64,000 nt of DNA from Bacillus luti. GTDB taxonomy: Bacteria; Bacillota; Bacilli; Bacillales; Bacillaceae_G. Positions 48,434 to 56,440 of the stretch are shown here, one piece after another; positions within the stretch are counted from its first letter, which is position 1; every line of letters begins with the position of its first letter. Where the stretch lies: NCBI RefSeq assembly GCF_001884105.1, contig NZ_MACI01000057.1, positions 1 to 64,000 of the forward strand, given 5' to 3'. The position numbers were made by a program, and so were the translations under genes. The notes beneath the pieces were generated by a model that saw only the letters and a program-made list of their open reading frames with translations, searched no databases and had not been told where the DNA came from.

Positions 48434-49381
48434 GTGGGGAATGTATCCTTACCGTTAGATTATGTTGTAATTGACTTTGAAACAACAGGATTTAACCCTT
48501 ATAATGATAAAATTATTCAAGTCGCAGCAGTGAAATATCGTAATCATGAATTAGTAGATCAATTTGTTTCTTATGTGAATCCAGAGCGTCCAATTCCGGA
48601 CCGCATAACGAGTTTAACAGGTATTACAAATTATCGTGTTTCAGATGCACCGACAATTGAAGAAGTACTACCTTTATTTTTAGCATTTTTACATACAAAT
48701 GTTATTGTGGCTCATAATGCTTCTTTTGATATGCGTTTTTTGAAAAGTAATGTAAATATGCTAGGATTACCTGAGCCTGAAAATAAAGTGATTGATACGG
48801 TGTTTTTAGCGAAGAAATATATGAAGCATGCGCCTAATCATAAACTTGAAACGTTAAAACGAATGCTTGGAATTCGTCTAAGTTCTCATAATGCCTTCGA
48901 TGACTGTATTACGTGTGCGGCTGTTTATCAAAAATGTGCATCTATTGAAGAAGAAAAGACGAGAAAAGAAAATAAGGTCGTACTGGATGAAACAGTAGTA
49001 TATGAGGCAGTGAAAGAAATACTTGTACGCAATAAACGTAATGTAGAATGGCTACGTTGTATGAACGTAGGAAGTTATTTAGATATAAAAGCTTTTTATC
49101 CAGTTATGAGATTAAAGGTAAAAGGGCGAAAGAAATACGTATTAACAGAGATATTAGAAGATGATGTGAAAGAAATATGTACAAGTTTAAAATGTGAACC
49201 AGCGTTAAAAAATGAAGTTGGTAATACGAGAATTATGCTTAATAGCATAGAGGATGTTTTGAAATTAGAAAGTTATATTGTAGAACAGTATGATGTTGTA
49301 TTACAGACGCTTCGTGAGTATAAAGAAAATGAAATGAATGCAGATGAGAAGTTGAAAGAGTATTTAAATATCCTAGTATAA
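48434..49381 (+). CDS. DEDDh 3'-5' exonuclease (PolC/DnaQ epsilon-like)
   Basis: 315 residues. The N-terminal 165 form a DnaQ-type exonuclease with DFETTGFNPYNDKIIQVAAV (motif I Asp/Glu), AHNASFDMRFL (motif II Asp) and the HNAFDDC (motif III His/Asp). The C-terminal half (about 180-315) has no recognised family; it is charged and may bind DNA or a partner. GTG 48434 has AAAGGAG 10 bases upstream. It is a single gene inserted between yneN and sspN. It probably trims or proofreads DNA. Confidence 0.85.
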   Translation: MGNVSLPLDYVVIDFETTGFNPYNDKIIQVAAVKYRNHELVDQFVSYVNPERPIPDRITSLTGITNYRVSDAPTIEEVLPLFLAFLHTNVIVAHNASFDMRFLKSNVNMLGLPEPENKVIDTVFLAKKYMKHAPNHKLETLKRMLGIRLSSHNAFDDCITCAAVYQKCASIEEEKTRKENKVVLDETVVYEAVKEILVRNKRNVEWLRCMNVGSYLDIKAFYPVMRLKVKGRKKYVLTEILEDDVKEICTSLKCEPALKNEVGNTRIMLNSIEDVLKLESYIVEQYDVVLQTLREYKENEMNADEKLKEYLNILV

Positions 49382-49420
49382 AAAACTCAGTGTGCAATAT
49401 ATTGTACACTGAGTTTTTTT
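49381..49420 (+). terminator. Rho-independent terminator
   Basis: AAACTCAGTGT pairs with ACACTGAGTTT plus TTTTTT after the exonuclease gene. Confidence 0.9.
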
Positions 49421-49454
49421 AGGAGTACTAAAACATAAAATTTTCTTGCAAATC

Positions 49455-49485
49455 TGATTAAAGAGTTTTTCGTTTGCTCATACTA
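49455..49485 (+). promoter_or_regulatory. Sigma-G-like promoter before the small basic protein gene
   Basis: TGATTA (49455-49460), 18 bases, CATACTA (49479-49485); the -10 matches CATNNTA fully. It could drive the small gene together with sspN. Confidence 0.55.
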
Positions 49486-49520
49486 TGTAGTAAGAAAGTA
49501 AAGGAGAGAGGGTGAACAGC

Positions 49521-49664
49521 ATGAGAAGAAGTCGCCGTAAATCGTTTGAAGAACTTGTGAATGAAAATAAACAACAATTATTAAGTGATCGTGATGCAAT
49601 CGATCGCATTGAAGAACGTATTGAAAAACGTTATGAAATGAAACTTTTTAAGCAAGCTGAATAA
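49521..49664 (+). CDS. FbpB-like small basic protein
   Basis: 47 residues: RRSRRKSFEELVNENKQQLL followed by SDRDAIDRIEERIEKRYE. It resembles FbpB, a Fur-regulated RNA-chaperone-like basic protein of B. subtilis. The ribosome site GGAGAGAGGG is strong. Here it lies directly upstream of sspN behind a sigma-G-like promoter, and I saw no Fur box, so a forespore role is possible. Confidence 0.8.
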   Translation: MRRSRRKSFEELVNENKQQLLSDRDAIDRIEERIEKRYEMKLFKQAE

Positions 49665-49666
49665 TT

Positions 49667-49695
49667 CTTAACACTAGTACGATACTAGTGTTAAG
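49667..49695 (+). repeat. 13-bp hairpin overlapping the sspN ribosome site
   Basis: CTTAACACTAGTA pairs with TACTAGTGTTAAG around CGA. The 3' arm includes the first bases of the AAGGAGG (49693-49699) of sspN. No T-run follows, so it does not look like a terminator. Confidence 0.75.
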
Positions 49696-49707
49696 GAGGC
49701 GATAGTA

Positions 49708-49842
49708 ATGGGTAATCCGAAAAAAAATTCAAAAGACTTTGCACCGAATCATATTGGAACACAATCAAAAAAAGCTGGTGGCAATAAAGGAAAGCAAATG
49801 CAAGACCAAACGGGCAAACAACCGATTGTTGATAACGGTTAA
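49708..49842 (+). CDS. sspN: Small acid-soluble spore protein N
   Basis: 44 residues: [20 protein letters not shown], followed by a lysine/glycine-rich stretch. This is the SspN pattern, and the gene lies upstream of tlp as in B. subtilis, where the two are co-transcribed in the forespore. The ribosome site AAGGAGG is partly in a hairpin. A terminator lies between it and tlp here. Confidence 0.93.
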
Positions 49843-49844
49843 AG

Positions 49845-49875
49845 AAAAGGAGAATATTGCATTCTCCTTTTTTTG
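49845..49875 (+). terminator. Terminator between sspN and tlp
   Basis: AAAAGGAGAAT pairs with ATTCTCCTTTT and a T-run. Confidence 0.85.
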
Positions 49876-49938
49876 TATAAATTTGAAGGAACATAGGTAA
49901 TTTAAGATGGTATGTATAAAGAATTAGGAGGGAAGTAC

Positions 49939-50136
49939 ATGCCAAATCCAGATAATCGAAATGACAACGCTGAAAAGTTACAAGAAATGGTACAAAATAC
50001 GATTGATAATTTTAATGAAGCAAAAGAAACAGCGGAACTTTCTAATGAAAAAGATCGTGCTGCCATTGAAGCGAAAAATCAAAGACGTTTAGAAAGTATT
50101 GATTCATTAAAAAGTGAAATAAAAGATGAATCTTAA
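49939..50136 (+). CDS. tlp: Small acid-soluble spore protein Tlp
   Basis: A 65-residue thioredoxin-like spore protein. [20 protein letters not shown] is the conserved N-terminal segment, followed by [23 protein letters not shown] 49939 has AGGAGGGAAG upstream. It is expressed in the forespore in B. subtilis; its function in the spore is minor or unknown. Confidence 0.94.
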   Translation: MPNPDNRNDNAEKLQEMVQNTIDNFNEAKETAELSNEKDRAAIEAKNQRRLESIDSLKSEIKDES

Positions 50137-50144
50137 CAGAATGT

Positions 50145-50175
50145 AAAAAAGGCTGACGGAAGTCAGCCCTTTTTC
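50145..50175. terminator. Bidirectional terminator
   Basis: AGGCTGAC pairs with GTCAGCC(T), with A and T runs on both sides, between tlp and the convergent sleL; it contains the sleL stop. Confidence 0.85.
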
Positions 50176-51455
50176 GTAATCGTAAAGTTTTCAACGAGTA
50201 AACGCCAATTTTGTGGAAATGGTAAACCGATCTTCCAATAGCTAATACCGCCTATACCTTGTTCCTTCATTAAATTGAATTTACTTTGAACAGAACGTGA
50301 ATCTTCAAACCAAACTTCGTGTTGTACACCATTCTCATCGAAATAATTAAAATGAGGAGCTTGAGCTGTGAAGTCATAGCGAATAGGAACATTGTATTTA
50401 CGAGCTAGTGCAACAGCGGCGACAGAGCTAATTGCTTTTGCAGGTGGATTTCCTTGTTTGAACGGTAGTTTCCAATCGAATCCGTATAAATTTTGCCCCA
50501 TCATAATTTTTTGTGGAGGCATTTGAGATTTGGCGTATTGAAGTACTTCTTTTACTGGACCGATAGGAGAGATAGCCATCGGTGGGCCGCCTTGCCAACC
50601 CCAGTCATATGTCATAATGACAACGAAATCAACAATTTGCCCTTGGGCTTTATAGTCATGTGCTTCAAAGAATTTTCCTTTTTGATTGGAGCTCGTTTTC
50701 GGTACAAGTGTTGTACTGAGTGTGTATCCGTTAGGTAAACGTGTTTTCACATTTCTTAAAAAGCGATTATACGCTTCGCGATCTTCAGGTGCCACATTTT
50801 CGAAATCGAAATGAATGTCGCGCATCCCGTACTTTTCAGCTGTTTGCAAAATGTTCGTAATAAATTTGTTTTGAATTGATGCATCACGTAAAATAACCGA
50901 TGTTAGATCAGCGCTGAAATTTCCATTTTCGATATTTGTAATAACGAGCATAGGGATCGTTTTACCTTGTGTTGCAATAGTAGCGATTTTAGCTGTTTCC
51001 GTTGGTTCTTTTAATGTGCCATCTCTTTTTGCTTCGAAACTAAAGTAGGCTAAATATGTTAAAAATGGATTAATGGCACGTGTAGCATTAACTAAGCTTT
51101 CTTTAATAGGTATTGTTGAAGGTTGTAAATATGCGATAGATTCTACAGATCTTTTTGTCCCTTTTGGTATATACAATTGCTGTCCGACATGGAGAATGGA
51201 TTTTAAAGATAAGTTATTCACTTTAGCTAAACTAGCGAGAGGAACGTTATATGTTTGAGAGATCCGATACAGGCTATCACCAGGCTGTACATAATAATTA
51301 TTCCCTTTTGTATTCACAATCAACGCCTGACCAACAACGAGTGTTTCAGCTGGATTGAGTCCATTGTCCTTTACTATTTCGTCAGGTGTGGATCCATATT
51401 TAGATGCCAAGCTATATACGCTATCCCCGCTACGAACAGTTACAATTTGAATCAT
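50163..51455 (-). CDS. sleL: Cortical-fragment lytic enzyme SleL (LysM-GH18)
   Basis: 430 residues. Two LysM domains (about 2-46 and 51-95: VTVRSGDSVYSLASKYGSTP; YYVQPGDSLYRISQTYNVPL) are followed by a GH18 domain (about 110-430). The catalytic DxxxDxE is in DIHFDFENV (about 219-225). It is an N-acetylglucosaminidase that breaks cortex fragments during germination. Length and architecture match B. cereus SleL (YaaH family). No signal peptide is seen, as is usual for this spore enzyme. Confidence 0.88.
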   Translation of the reverse strand: MIQIVTVRSGDSVYSLASKYGSTPDEIVKDNGLNPAETLVVGQALIVNTKGNNYYVQPGDSLYRISQTYNVPLASLAKVNNLSLKSILHVGQQLYIPKGTKRSVESIAYLQPSTIPIKESLVNATRAINPFLTYLAYFSFEAKRDGTLKEPTETAKIATIATQGKTIPMLVITNIENGNFSADLTSVILRDASIQNKFITNILQTAEKYGMRDIHFDFENVAPEDREAYNRFLRNVKTRLPNGYTLSTTLVPKTSSNQKGKFFEAHDYKAQGQIVDFVVIMTYDWGWQGGPPMAISPIGPVKEVLQYAKSQMPPQKIMMGQNLYGFDWKLPFKQGNPPAKAISSVAAVALARKYNVPIRYDFTAQAPHFNYFDENGVQHEVWFEDSRSVQSKFNLMKEQGIGGISYWKIGLPFPQNWRLLVENFTITKKG

Positions 51456-51564
51456 ATGCTTGCTCCTTTCGGTAAAAGATTCACTGTTTTTATTTTATTT
51501 TTGATTCCGCTGTATTATGATTAAATGTATGCAAGGTAGCAGAAGTGAAAGAAGGCGAATACAT

Positions 51565-51984
51565 ATGTTTGTAGCAGAACATGAAGTTGAAATCCGTTAT
51601 GCGGAAACAGATCAAATGGGTGTTGTTTACCATTCAAATTATTTAGTGTGGCTTGAACTAGGCCGTACGAAACTTATACAAGATTTAGGATTTTCATATG
51701 TTGAAATGGAGAAAGAGGGCATTATTTCTCCTGTGTTAGACTTGCAAATTTCATATCGTAAAGCGATGCGCTACGGTGAAAAGGCAATTGTGAAAACGTG
51801 GGTGGACACTGTGAGCCCGCTTCGCGTTGTATATGGATATGAAATTTATAATGGCGATGGAGACCTTTGTATTACTGCGAGTACGACGAATATTTGTGCG
51901 AAAAAAGAAGGATTCAGGCCCGTATCATTTAAAAAGTTCTATCCTGAGTGGTATGCGAAATATGAGGAAATTAAGAAAAAATAA
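51565..51984 (+). CDS. yneP: Acyl-CoA thioesterase YneP
   Basis: 139 residues, one hotdog-fold 4-hydroxybenzoyl-CoA thioesterase-type domain. VEIRYAETDQMGVVYHSNYL (about 8-27) contains the Asp/His catalytic region. It splits acyl-CoA esters; the natural substrate is unknown. ATG 51565 has AAGAAGGCGA upstream. It matches YneP in B. subtilis by size and place. Confidence 0.9.
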   Translation: MFVAEHEVEIRYAETDQMGVVYHSNYLVWLELGRTKLIQDLGFSYVEMEKEGIISPVLDLQISYRKAMRYGEKAIVKTWVDTVSPLRVVYGYEIYNGDGDLCITASTTNICAKKEGFRPVSFKKFYPEWYAKYEEIKKK

Positions 51985-52014
51985 AAAAAGCGTGGCAGAT
52001 GCCACGCTTTTTTT
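51984..52014. terminator. Bidirectional terminator
   Basis: AAAAAAGCGTGGCA pairs with its complement across a 3-base loop between yneP and yneR. Confidence 0.9.
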
Positions 52015-52303
52015 ATTTTTCATAATTAAATTGAGGGAAATCATCACCGTCGTTAAATGTAACAGATAAATTATGTCCATCGAAGAACCACTCATCATCG
52101 CCTTCAATAAAGAAGTTAATACCTTCTTCTTGAGTTTGAACAGCAGGATGTGCAGGATCATCTTTACGAATACCTAAAGAAAGTCCCTTTTGCACCGTAC
52201 TGCAACCGCCGTATTGTACGAAAAGGCGTAGTGTTTCACCTGATTGTAAGTTTAATTCGTTTTTATACCATTGTGCTGCTTCTTTTGTTACGGAAAGATT
52301 CAT
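52013..52303 (-). CDS. yneR: HesB/IscA-like protein YneR
   Basis: 96 residues of the HesB-like fold, as B. subtilis YneR (95). Only one cysteine is present (GGCSTVQ), so the three-cysteine cluster-assembly site of IscA is missing and classical iron-sulfur scaffold activity is unlikely. ATG 52303 has GGAGGAAC upstream. Role unknown. Confidence 0.85.
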   Translation of the reverse strand: MNLSVTKEAAQWYKNELNLQSGETLRLFVQYGGCSTVQKGLSLGIRKDDPAHPAVQTQEEGINFFIEGDDEWFFDGHNLSVTFNDGDDFPQFNYEK

Positions 52304-52347
52304 GTATAGTTCCTCCAAATTATGTTGCTTTTTCTTTAGTATAAAAA

Positions 52348-52398
52348 ATAACGCAAAAAGACGCTATTAATATGCTTCACGTTTTCTTTTTGCGTTAT
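52348..52398 (-). terminator. Terminator of plsY
   Basis: AACGCAAAAAG pairs with CTTTTTGCGTT; read leftward it ends in TTTTTTAT. Confidence 0.75.
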
Positions 52399-52411
52399 GT
52401 GGGTTACGATC

Positions 52412-53008
52412 TTATTTTTGCTTTTTTGAAAAGTTTGCTTTCGGTTCAGTTTTATTTATAATTCGGCCGATATTTGCACGGTGTTTATAAATAACCATAC
52501 CTGCTAATAAACACATCGCAATAATGAAGATTTTATCCCCGCTAACAATGGATGCAATAACAGCCACAACAGCTGTTACCATAGAAGAAAGTGATACGTA
52601 TCTTGTTGTAAATAAAAGGGTGAAAAATACAACAGCTAATATTGCAAAAACAACTGGTGAGTAGCATAATAACACGCCTGCTGAAGTTGCAACGGCTTTA
52701 CCCCCACGGAATTTCGCAAAGATTGGATATACATGTCCAAGAACAGCTGCTAATCCAAACCATAGTGGGTGAACATCTAGCCCGAAAATCATCGGTAGAC
52801 CTGTTGCTAATGTACCTTTTAAAATGTCAGCAATTGTAACGGTAAAACCTGCTTTTTTCCCTAATGTGCGGAATGTATTTGTTCCGCCTAAATTACCGCT
52901 CCCGTGCTCACGAATGTCGATTCCATAGCCGATTTTCCCAACAACTAGTGCAAATGGAATTGATCCAAGTAAGTAGGCAACGATAAATAAAAGATATGTA
53001 GTAACCAT
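52412..53008 (-). CDS. plsY: Glycerol-3-phosphate acyltransferase PlsY
   Basis: A membrane enzyme that transfers the acyl group of acyl-phosphate to glycerol-3-phosphate, the first step of phospholipid synthesis. 198 residues, about five helices. The three PlsY motifs are visible: [15 protein letters not shown] (about 36-50), [23 protein letters not shown] (about 90-112) and a C-terminal [10 protein letters not shown]. It sits next to yneR and before parE, as B. subtilis plsY (yneS). Confidence 0.96.
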   Translation of the reverse strand: MVTTYLLFIVAYLLGSIPFALVVGKIGYGIDIREHGSGNLGGTNTFRTLGKKAGFTVTIADILKGTLATGLPMIFGLDVHPLWFGLAAVLGHVYPIFAKFRGGKAVATSAGVLLCYSPVVFAILAVVFFTLLFTTRYVSLSSMVTAVVAVIASIVSGDKIFIIAMCLLAGMVIYKHRANIGRIINKTEPKANFSKKQK

Positions 53009-53149
53009 AAGTTCAGTCTCCTTTATTCAAATGTGTTGATAAAGGGTAAAAAGAGTTTTTCCCGTATATTGTACCATACATTTGTAAAGAGCACATTTCT
53101 TTTTTATAAATGAAAAATTCATTAATTCGTGAAAAAAATTTCACAGGAA

Positions 53150-53190
53150 TGTTACATTTCTCACAGAAACAGTAAGACTATATGTTGTAA
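53150..53190. promoter_or_regulatory. Fnr-like box and possible NrdR box upstream of nrdD
   Basis: TGTTACATTTCTCACA (53150-53165) matches TGTGA-N6-TCACA with one mismatch, fitting anaerobic control. AGACTATATGTTGTAA (53175-53190) shares 11 of 16 positions with the NrdR box ACACTATATATAGTGT. No reliable second NrdR box was found. Confidence 0.45.
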
Positions 53191-53233
53191 CATTTTAATC
53201 AAAAGACAACAACATATTGGTGGAGGGTTATAA

Positions 53234-55090
53234 ATGTTACAACAAAATGTACGTGGAGAAGAATTAATGAAAGTATTTGAGACGATTGTCCACGGTAATG
53301 AGCAAGATTTAATGCAAGAAAATGCAAATGTAGACGGCCGCTCTCCAATGGGAGTAATGGGAACGTTCGCATCTGAGAGTGCGAAATATTATGCAGTTGA
53401 AAATTTATTGTCAGATCAAGTGAAAAAAGCGATAAATCAAAATATATTATATCCACATGATTTAGATTTTTATGCGACAGGAACGACGACTTGTTCGCAA
53501 ATCCCGCTAGCGCAAATGCTTGCTAACGGCTTTCATACTGGACATGGACATATGAGACAACCACAAGATATAAAAAGTGCATTGGCTCTTTCTTCTATTA
53601 TTTTTCAAGCGAATCAAAATATGCAACACGGTGGTCAATCGTTTGCTCTCTTTGATATTGATTTAGCTCCCTATGTAAGAAAAACAGTAGAGCGACATAA
53701 AAATCGATTACAGTCATATCCGCTTACGAAAGAACAAAGAGAAGAATTTGCATGGAAAGAAACAGAAAATGATACGTATCAAGCGTGTGAAGCTTTCATT
53801 CATAATTCAAATAGTATGCACAGTAGGGGCGGGGGACAAGTACCGTTTATTTCTATTAATTATGGAACAGACACGTCAAAAGAGGGGCGATTACTAGTTA
53901 GACAGCTTTTAAAAGCGACACAAGCTGGTCTTGGTAAAGGAGAAACACCGATTTTTCCTATTCAAATTTTTAAAATGAAAAAAGGTGTGAACTTTGAAGA
54001 ATGTGATCCGAACTATGATTTATTTGAATTAGCGTTAGAGACAACGGCTGAACGATTATTCCCTAACTTTTCATTTTTAGATGCGCCATTTAATGCCGTG
54101 CATTATGACGGACGACCAGAAAGTGAAGTATGTTATATGGGATGCCGTACCCGTGTTATGTCTAACATACATGGAGAAGAAACAGCGATTGGAAGAGGCA
54201 ATTTATCATTTACGTCTATTAACTTAGTGAAATTAGCGTTAATTAGTGGTTCAAAAGAAGCGTTTTTTGAAGCGTTAAATTATTACTTAGATTTAGGAAT
54301 TAAGCAACTATTAGAGAGATTCGCGTATCAATGTACGAAGCGAGCAAGAGATTTTCGATTTTTATATTCACAAGGTGTATGGCGCGGTGGAGAAAAGTTA
54401 CAGCCTGAAGATTCTGTAGCATCCATTTTAAAGCAAGGGACGTTAAGTCTTGGTTTTATCGGTCTTGCGGAGTGCTTAGTAGCTTTAACTGGAAAGCATC
54501 ATGGAGAAGATGAAGAATCATGGAAACTCGGGTATGAAATCATTTCCTTTATGAGAGATAGAATGGATAAAGCGACAGAAGAACATGAACTGAATTTTTC
54601 AGTAATTGCAACTCCTGCGGAAGGGTTATCAGGTAAGTTTGTGAAAAAGGATAGAGAAGAATTTGGGGTGATTAGCGGTATAACGAATCATAATTATTAT
54701 ACGAATTCATTCCATATTCCAGTTTATTATAACATTCAAGCGATAAAAAAAATTCGTTTAGAAGGGCCGTTCCATGCTCTATGCAATGGAGGGCATATTA
54801 CGTATATTGAGCTAGACGGGACAGCTATGCATAACAAAAAAGCATTAAAGCAAATTGTACAAGCGATGGCAGAGAGTGGCGTTGGGTACGGTTCAATTAA
54901 TCATCCAGTTGATCGTTGTAAGTGCTGTAACTATCACGGGGTTATTGGGAATGAATGTCCAAGCTGCGGAAATGAAGACGAAGCTAGTATAGAAAGAATT
55001 CGCCGTATAACAGGATATCTTGTAGGAGATATGTCGAAGTGGAATAGTGCGAAACGTAGTGAAGAGATGGATCGGGTGAAGCATAAATGA
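53234..55090 (+). CDS. nrdD: Anaerobic ribonucleoside-triphosphate reductase
   Basis: A class III reductase, making dNTPs from NTPs without oxygen. 618 residues. The C terminus has CKCCNYHGVIGNECPSC, the zinc site (four cysteines), and RRITGYLVGD with the glycyl radical. Active-site cysteines lie in TGTTTCSQIPLA and EVCYMGCRTRV. The common ~90-residue N-terminal ATP-cone is absent, so allosteric control by ATP/dATP at that site is not expected. It overlaps nrdG by 4 bases. Confidence 0.96.
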   Translation: MLQQNVRGEELMKVFETIVHGNEQDLMQENANVDGRSPMGVMGTFASESAKYYAVENLLSDQVKKAINQNILYPHDLDFYATGTTTCSQIPLAQMLANGFHTGHGHMRQPQDIKSALALSSIIFQANQNMQHGGQSFALFDIDLAPYVRKTVERHKNRLQSYPLTKEQREEFAWKETENDTYQACEAFIHNSNSMHSRGGGQVPFISINYGTDTSKEGRLLVRQLLKATQAGLGKGETPIFPIQIFKMKKGVNFEECDPNYDLFELALETTAERLFPNFSFLDAPFNAVHYDGRPESEVCYMGCRTRVMSNIHGEETAIGRGNLSFTSINLVKLALISGSKEAFFEALNYYLDLGIKQLLERFAYQCTKRARDFRFLYSQGVWRGGEKLQPEDSVASILKQGTLSLGFIGLAECLVALTGKHHGEDEESWKLGYEIISFMRDRMDKATEEHELNFSVIATPAEGLSGKFVKKDREEFGVISGITNHNYYTNSFHIPVYYNIQAIKKIRLEGPFHALCNGGHITYIELDGTAMHNKKALKQIVQAMAESGVGYGSINHPVDRCKCCNYHGVIGNECPSCGNEDEASIERIRRITGYLVGDMSKWNSAKRSEEMDRVKHK

Positions 55091-55539
55091 AAGTTATGAA
55101 CATCATTCATGACAGTGTAGTAGATGGAGAAGGATTGCGGACAGTCGTGTTTTTTGCGGGCTGTCTGCATCGTTGTTTCGGTTGCCATAATCCGAAATCG
55201 TGGAATGTTTGTAATGGAACTGAAATGACAGTAGAAGAAATTGTGAAAGAGATTGAAAGTAATTCATTAACTGATGTAACATTTTCAGGTGGAGATCCAT
55301 TTTTTCAAGCTGCTGAAGTGAAAAAAGTAGCAAAAGCTGTGAAAGATTTGAAGAAAAATTTATGGATGTATACAGGTTATACGTTAGAAGAGATACAGAG
55401 TTCTCAAAATAATGATATGATAGAGTTGTTACATTACGGGGATGTTTTGGTCGATGGAAGATTTGAAATCGAGAAAAGAGATTTAGCACTTCCATTTCGC
55501 GGAAGCTCCAATCAACGTATTATTCGATTGAAAGAGTAA
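55087..55539 (+). CDS. nrdG: Anaerobic ribonucleotide reductase activating protein
   Basis: A 150-residue radical SAM enzyme that installs the glycyl radical on NrdD. CLHRCFGC (about 26-33) is the CxxxCxxC cluster motif, and DVTFSGGDPFFQ the SAM-binding GGDP region. The ATG overlaps the nrdD stop (ATGA), so synthesis is coupled. Confidence 0.96.
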   Translation: MKVMNIIHDSVVDGEGLRTVVFFAGCLHRCFGCHNPKSWNVCNGTEMTVEEIVKEIESNSLTDVTFSGGDPFFQAAEVKKVAKAVKDLKKNLWMYTGYTLEEIQSSQNNDMIELLHYGDVLVDGRFEIEKRDLALPFRGSSNQRIIRLKE

Positions 55540-55557
55540 AAAGGCGGGATAGATTAT

Positions 55558-56235
55558 ATGAATAAAACAGTATTACTTGTTGAAGATGAAAGAAGATTAC
55601 GTGAAATTGTTAGTGATTATTTTCGTAATGAAGGCTTTGAGGTAATCGAAGCAGAAGACGGAAAAAAAGCGTTAGAATTATTTGCAGAGCATGAAATTGA
55701 TTTAATTATGTTAGATATTATGTTACCAGAAATAGATGGATGGTCTGTTTGTAGACGAATTAGAAAAGAATCAGCAGTACCAATTATAATGTTGACAGCA
55801 CGTTCGGATGAGGATGATACATTGCTAGGTTTCGAATTAGGTGCAGATGAGTATGTAACAAAACCTTTCAGCCCGAAAGTGTTAGTAGCTCGCGCGAAGA
55901 CGTTATTGAAACGTGCAGACGGCGTAGTAGGAGTAGCAGAAGAAAATACTATGTCTTTAGCTGGAATAGAAGTGAATCGACTATCTAGAACTGTGTTAGT
56001 AGATGGAGAAGAAATTATATTGACGCATAAAGAATTCGAACTTCTTGTTTATTTAATGGAGAACAAAGGAATTGTATTGTCACGCCAACATTTATTAGAT
56101 CAGTTATGGGGATACGATTATTATGGAGATGACAGAACAGTTGATACGCATATTAAAAAACTACGAAATAAGCTAGGCGATAAAGCAAAGCATATCGGTA
56201 CTGTCATTCGAGTGGGTTACAAGTTTGAAGAATAA
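55558..56235 (+). CDS. OmpR-family response regulator (orphan)
   Basis: 225 residues. The receiver (about 1-118) has acidic pair ED, phospho-aspartate in MLDIMLPEIDGW (about 52) and lysine KPFSP (about 104). The C-terminal winged helix (about 130-225) has TVDTHIKKLRNKLG. There is no kinase gene after it; instead a 12-codon frame MIKVAMHFSLRI-stop overlaps the stop, followed by 160 bases and then htrA. It may use a kinase elsewhere. Confidence 0.92.
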   Translation: MNKTVLLVEDERRLREIVSDYFRNEGFEVIEAEDGKKALELFAEHEIDLIMLDIMLPEIDGWSVCRRIRKESAVPIIMLTARSDEDDTLLGFELGADEYVTKPFSPKVLVARAKTLLKRADGVVGVAEENTMSLAGIEVNRLSRTVLVDGEEIILTHKEFELLVYLMENKGIVLSRQHLLDQLWGYDYYGDDRTVDTHIKKLRNKLGDKAKHIGTVIRVGYKFEE

Positions 56236-56440
56236 TGATAAAGGTTGCTATGCACTTTAGTTTGAGAATATAGCAAATTTATATGCTTCTTTGCAGGTGG
56301 AAATGTACAAAAAATACTTTTATTGTCTACAATGATAAATAGGAGTATTTTTTTAATTGGATTTCACGATGAGTTCACAAGAAGGACACAAAACGTGGCT
56401 ATACTGAAAATACGAATTCACCAGAGAGGGGAAATAAAAC

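Noticed and set aside
53209-53224. Second NrdR box before nrdD
   Set aside because: Too many mismatches and a spacing of about 34 bases, not the usual three helical turns.
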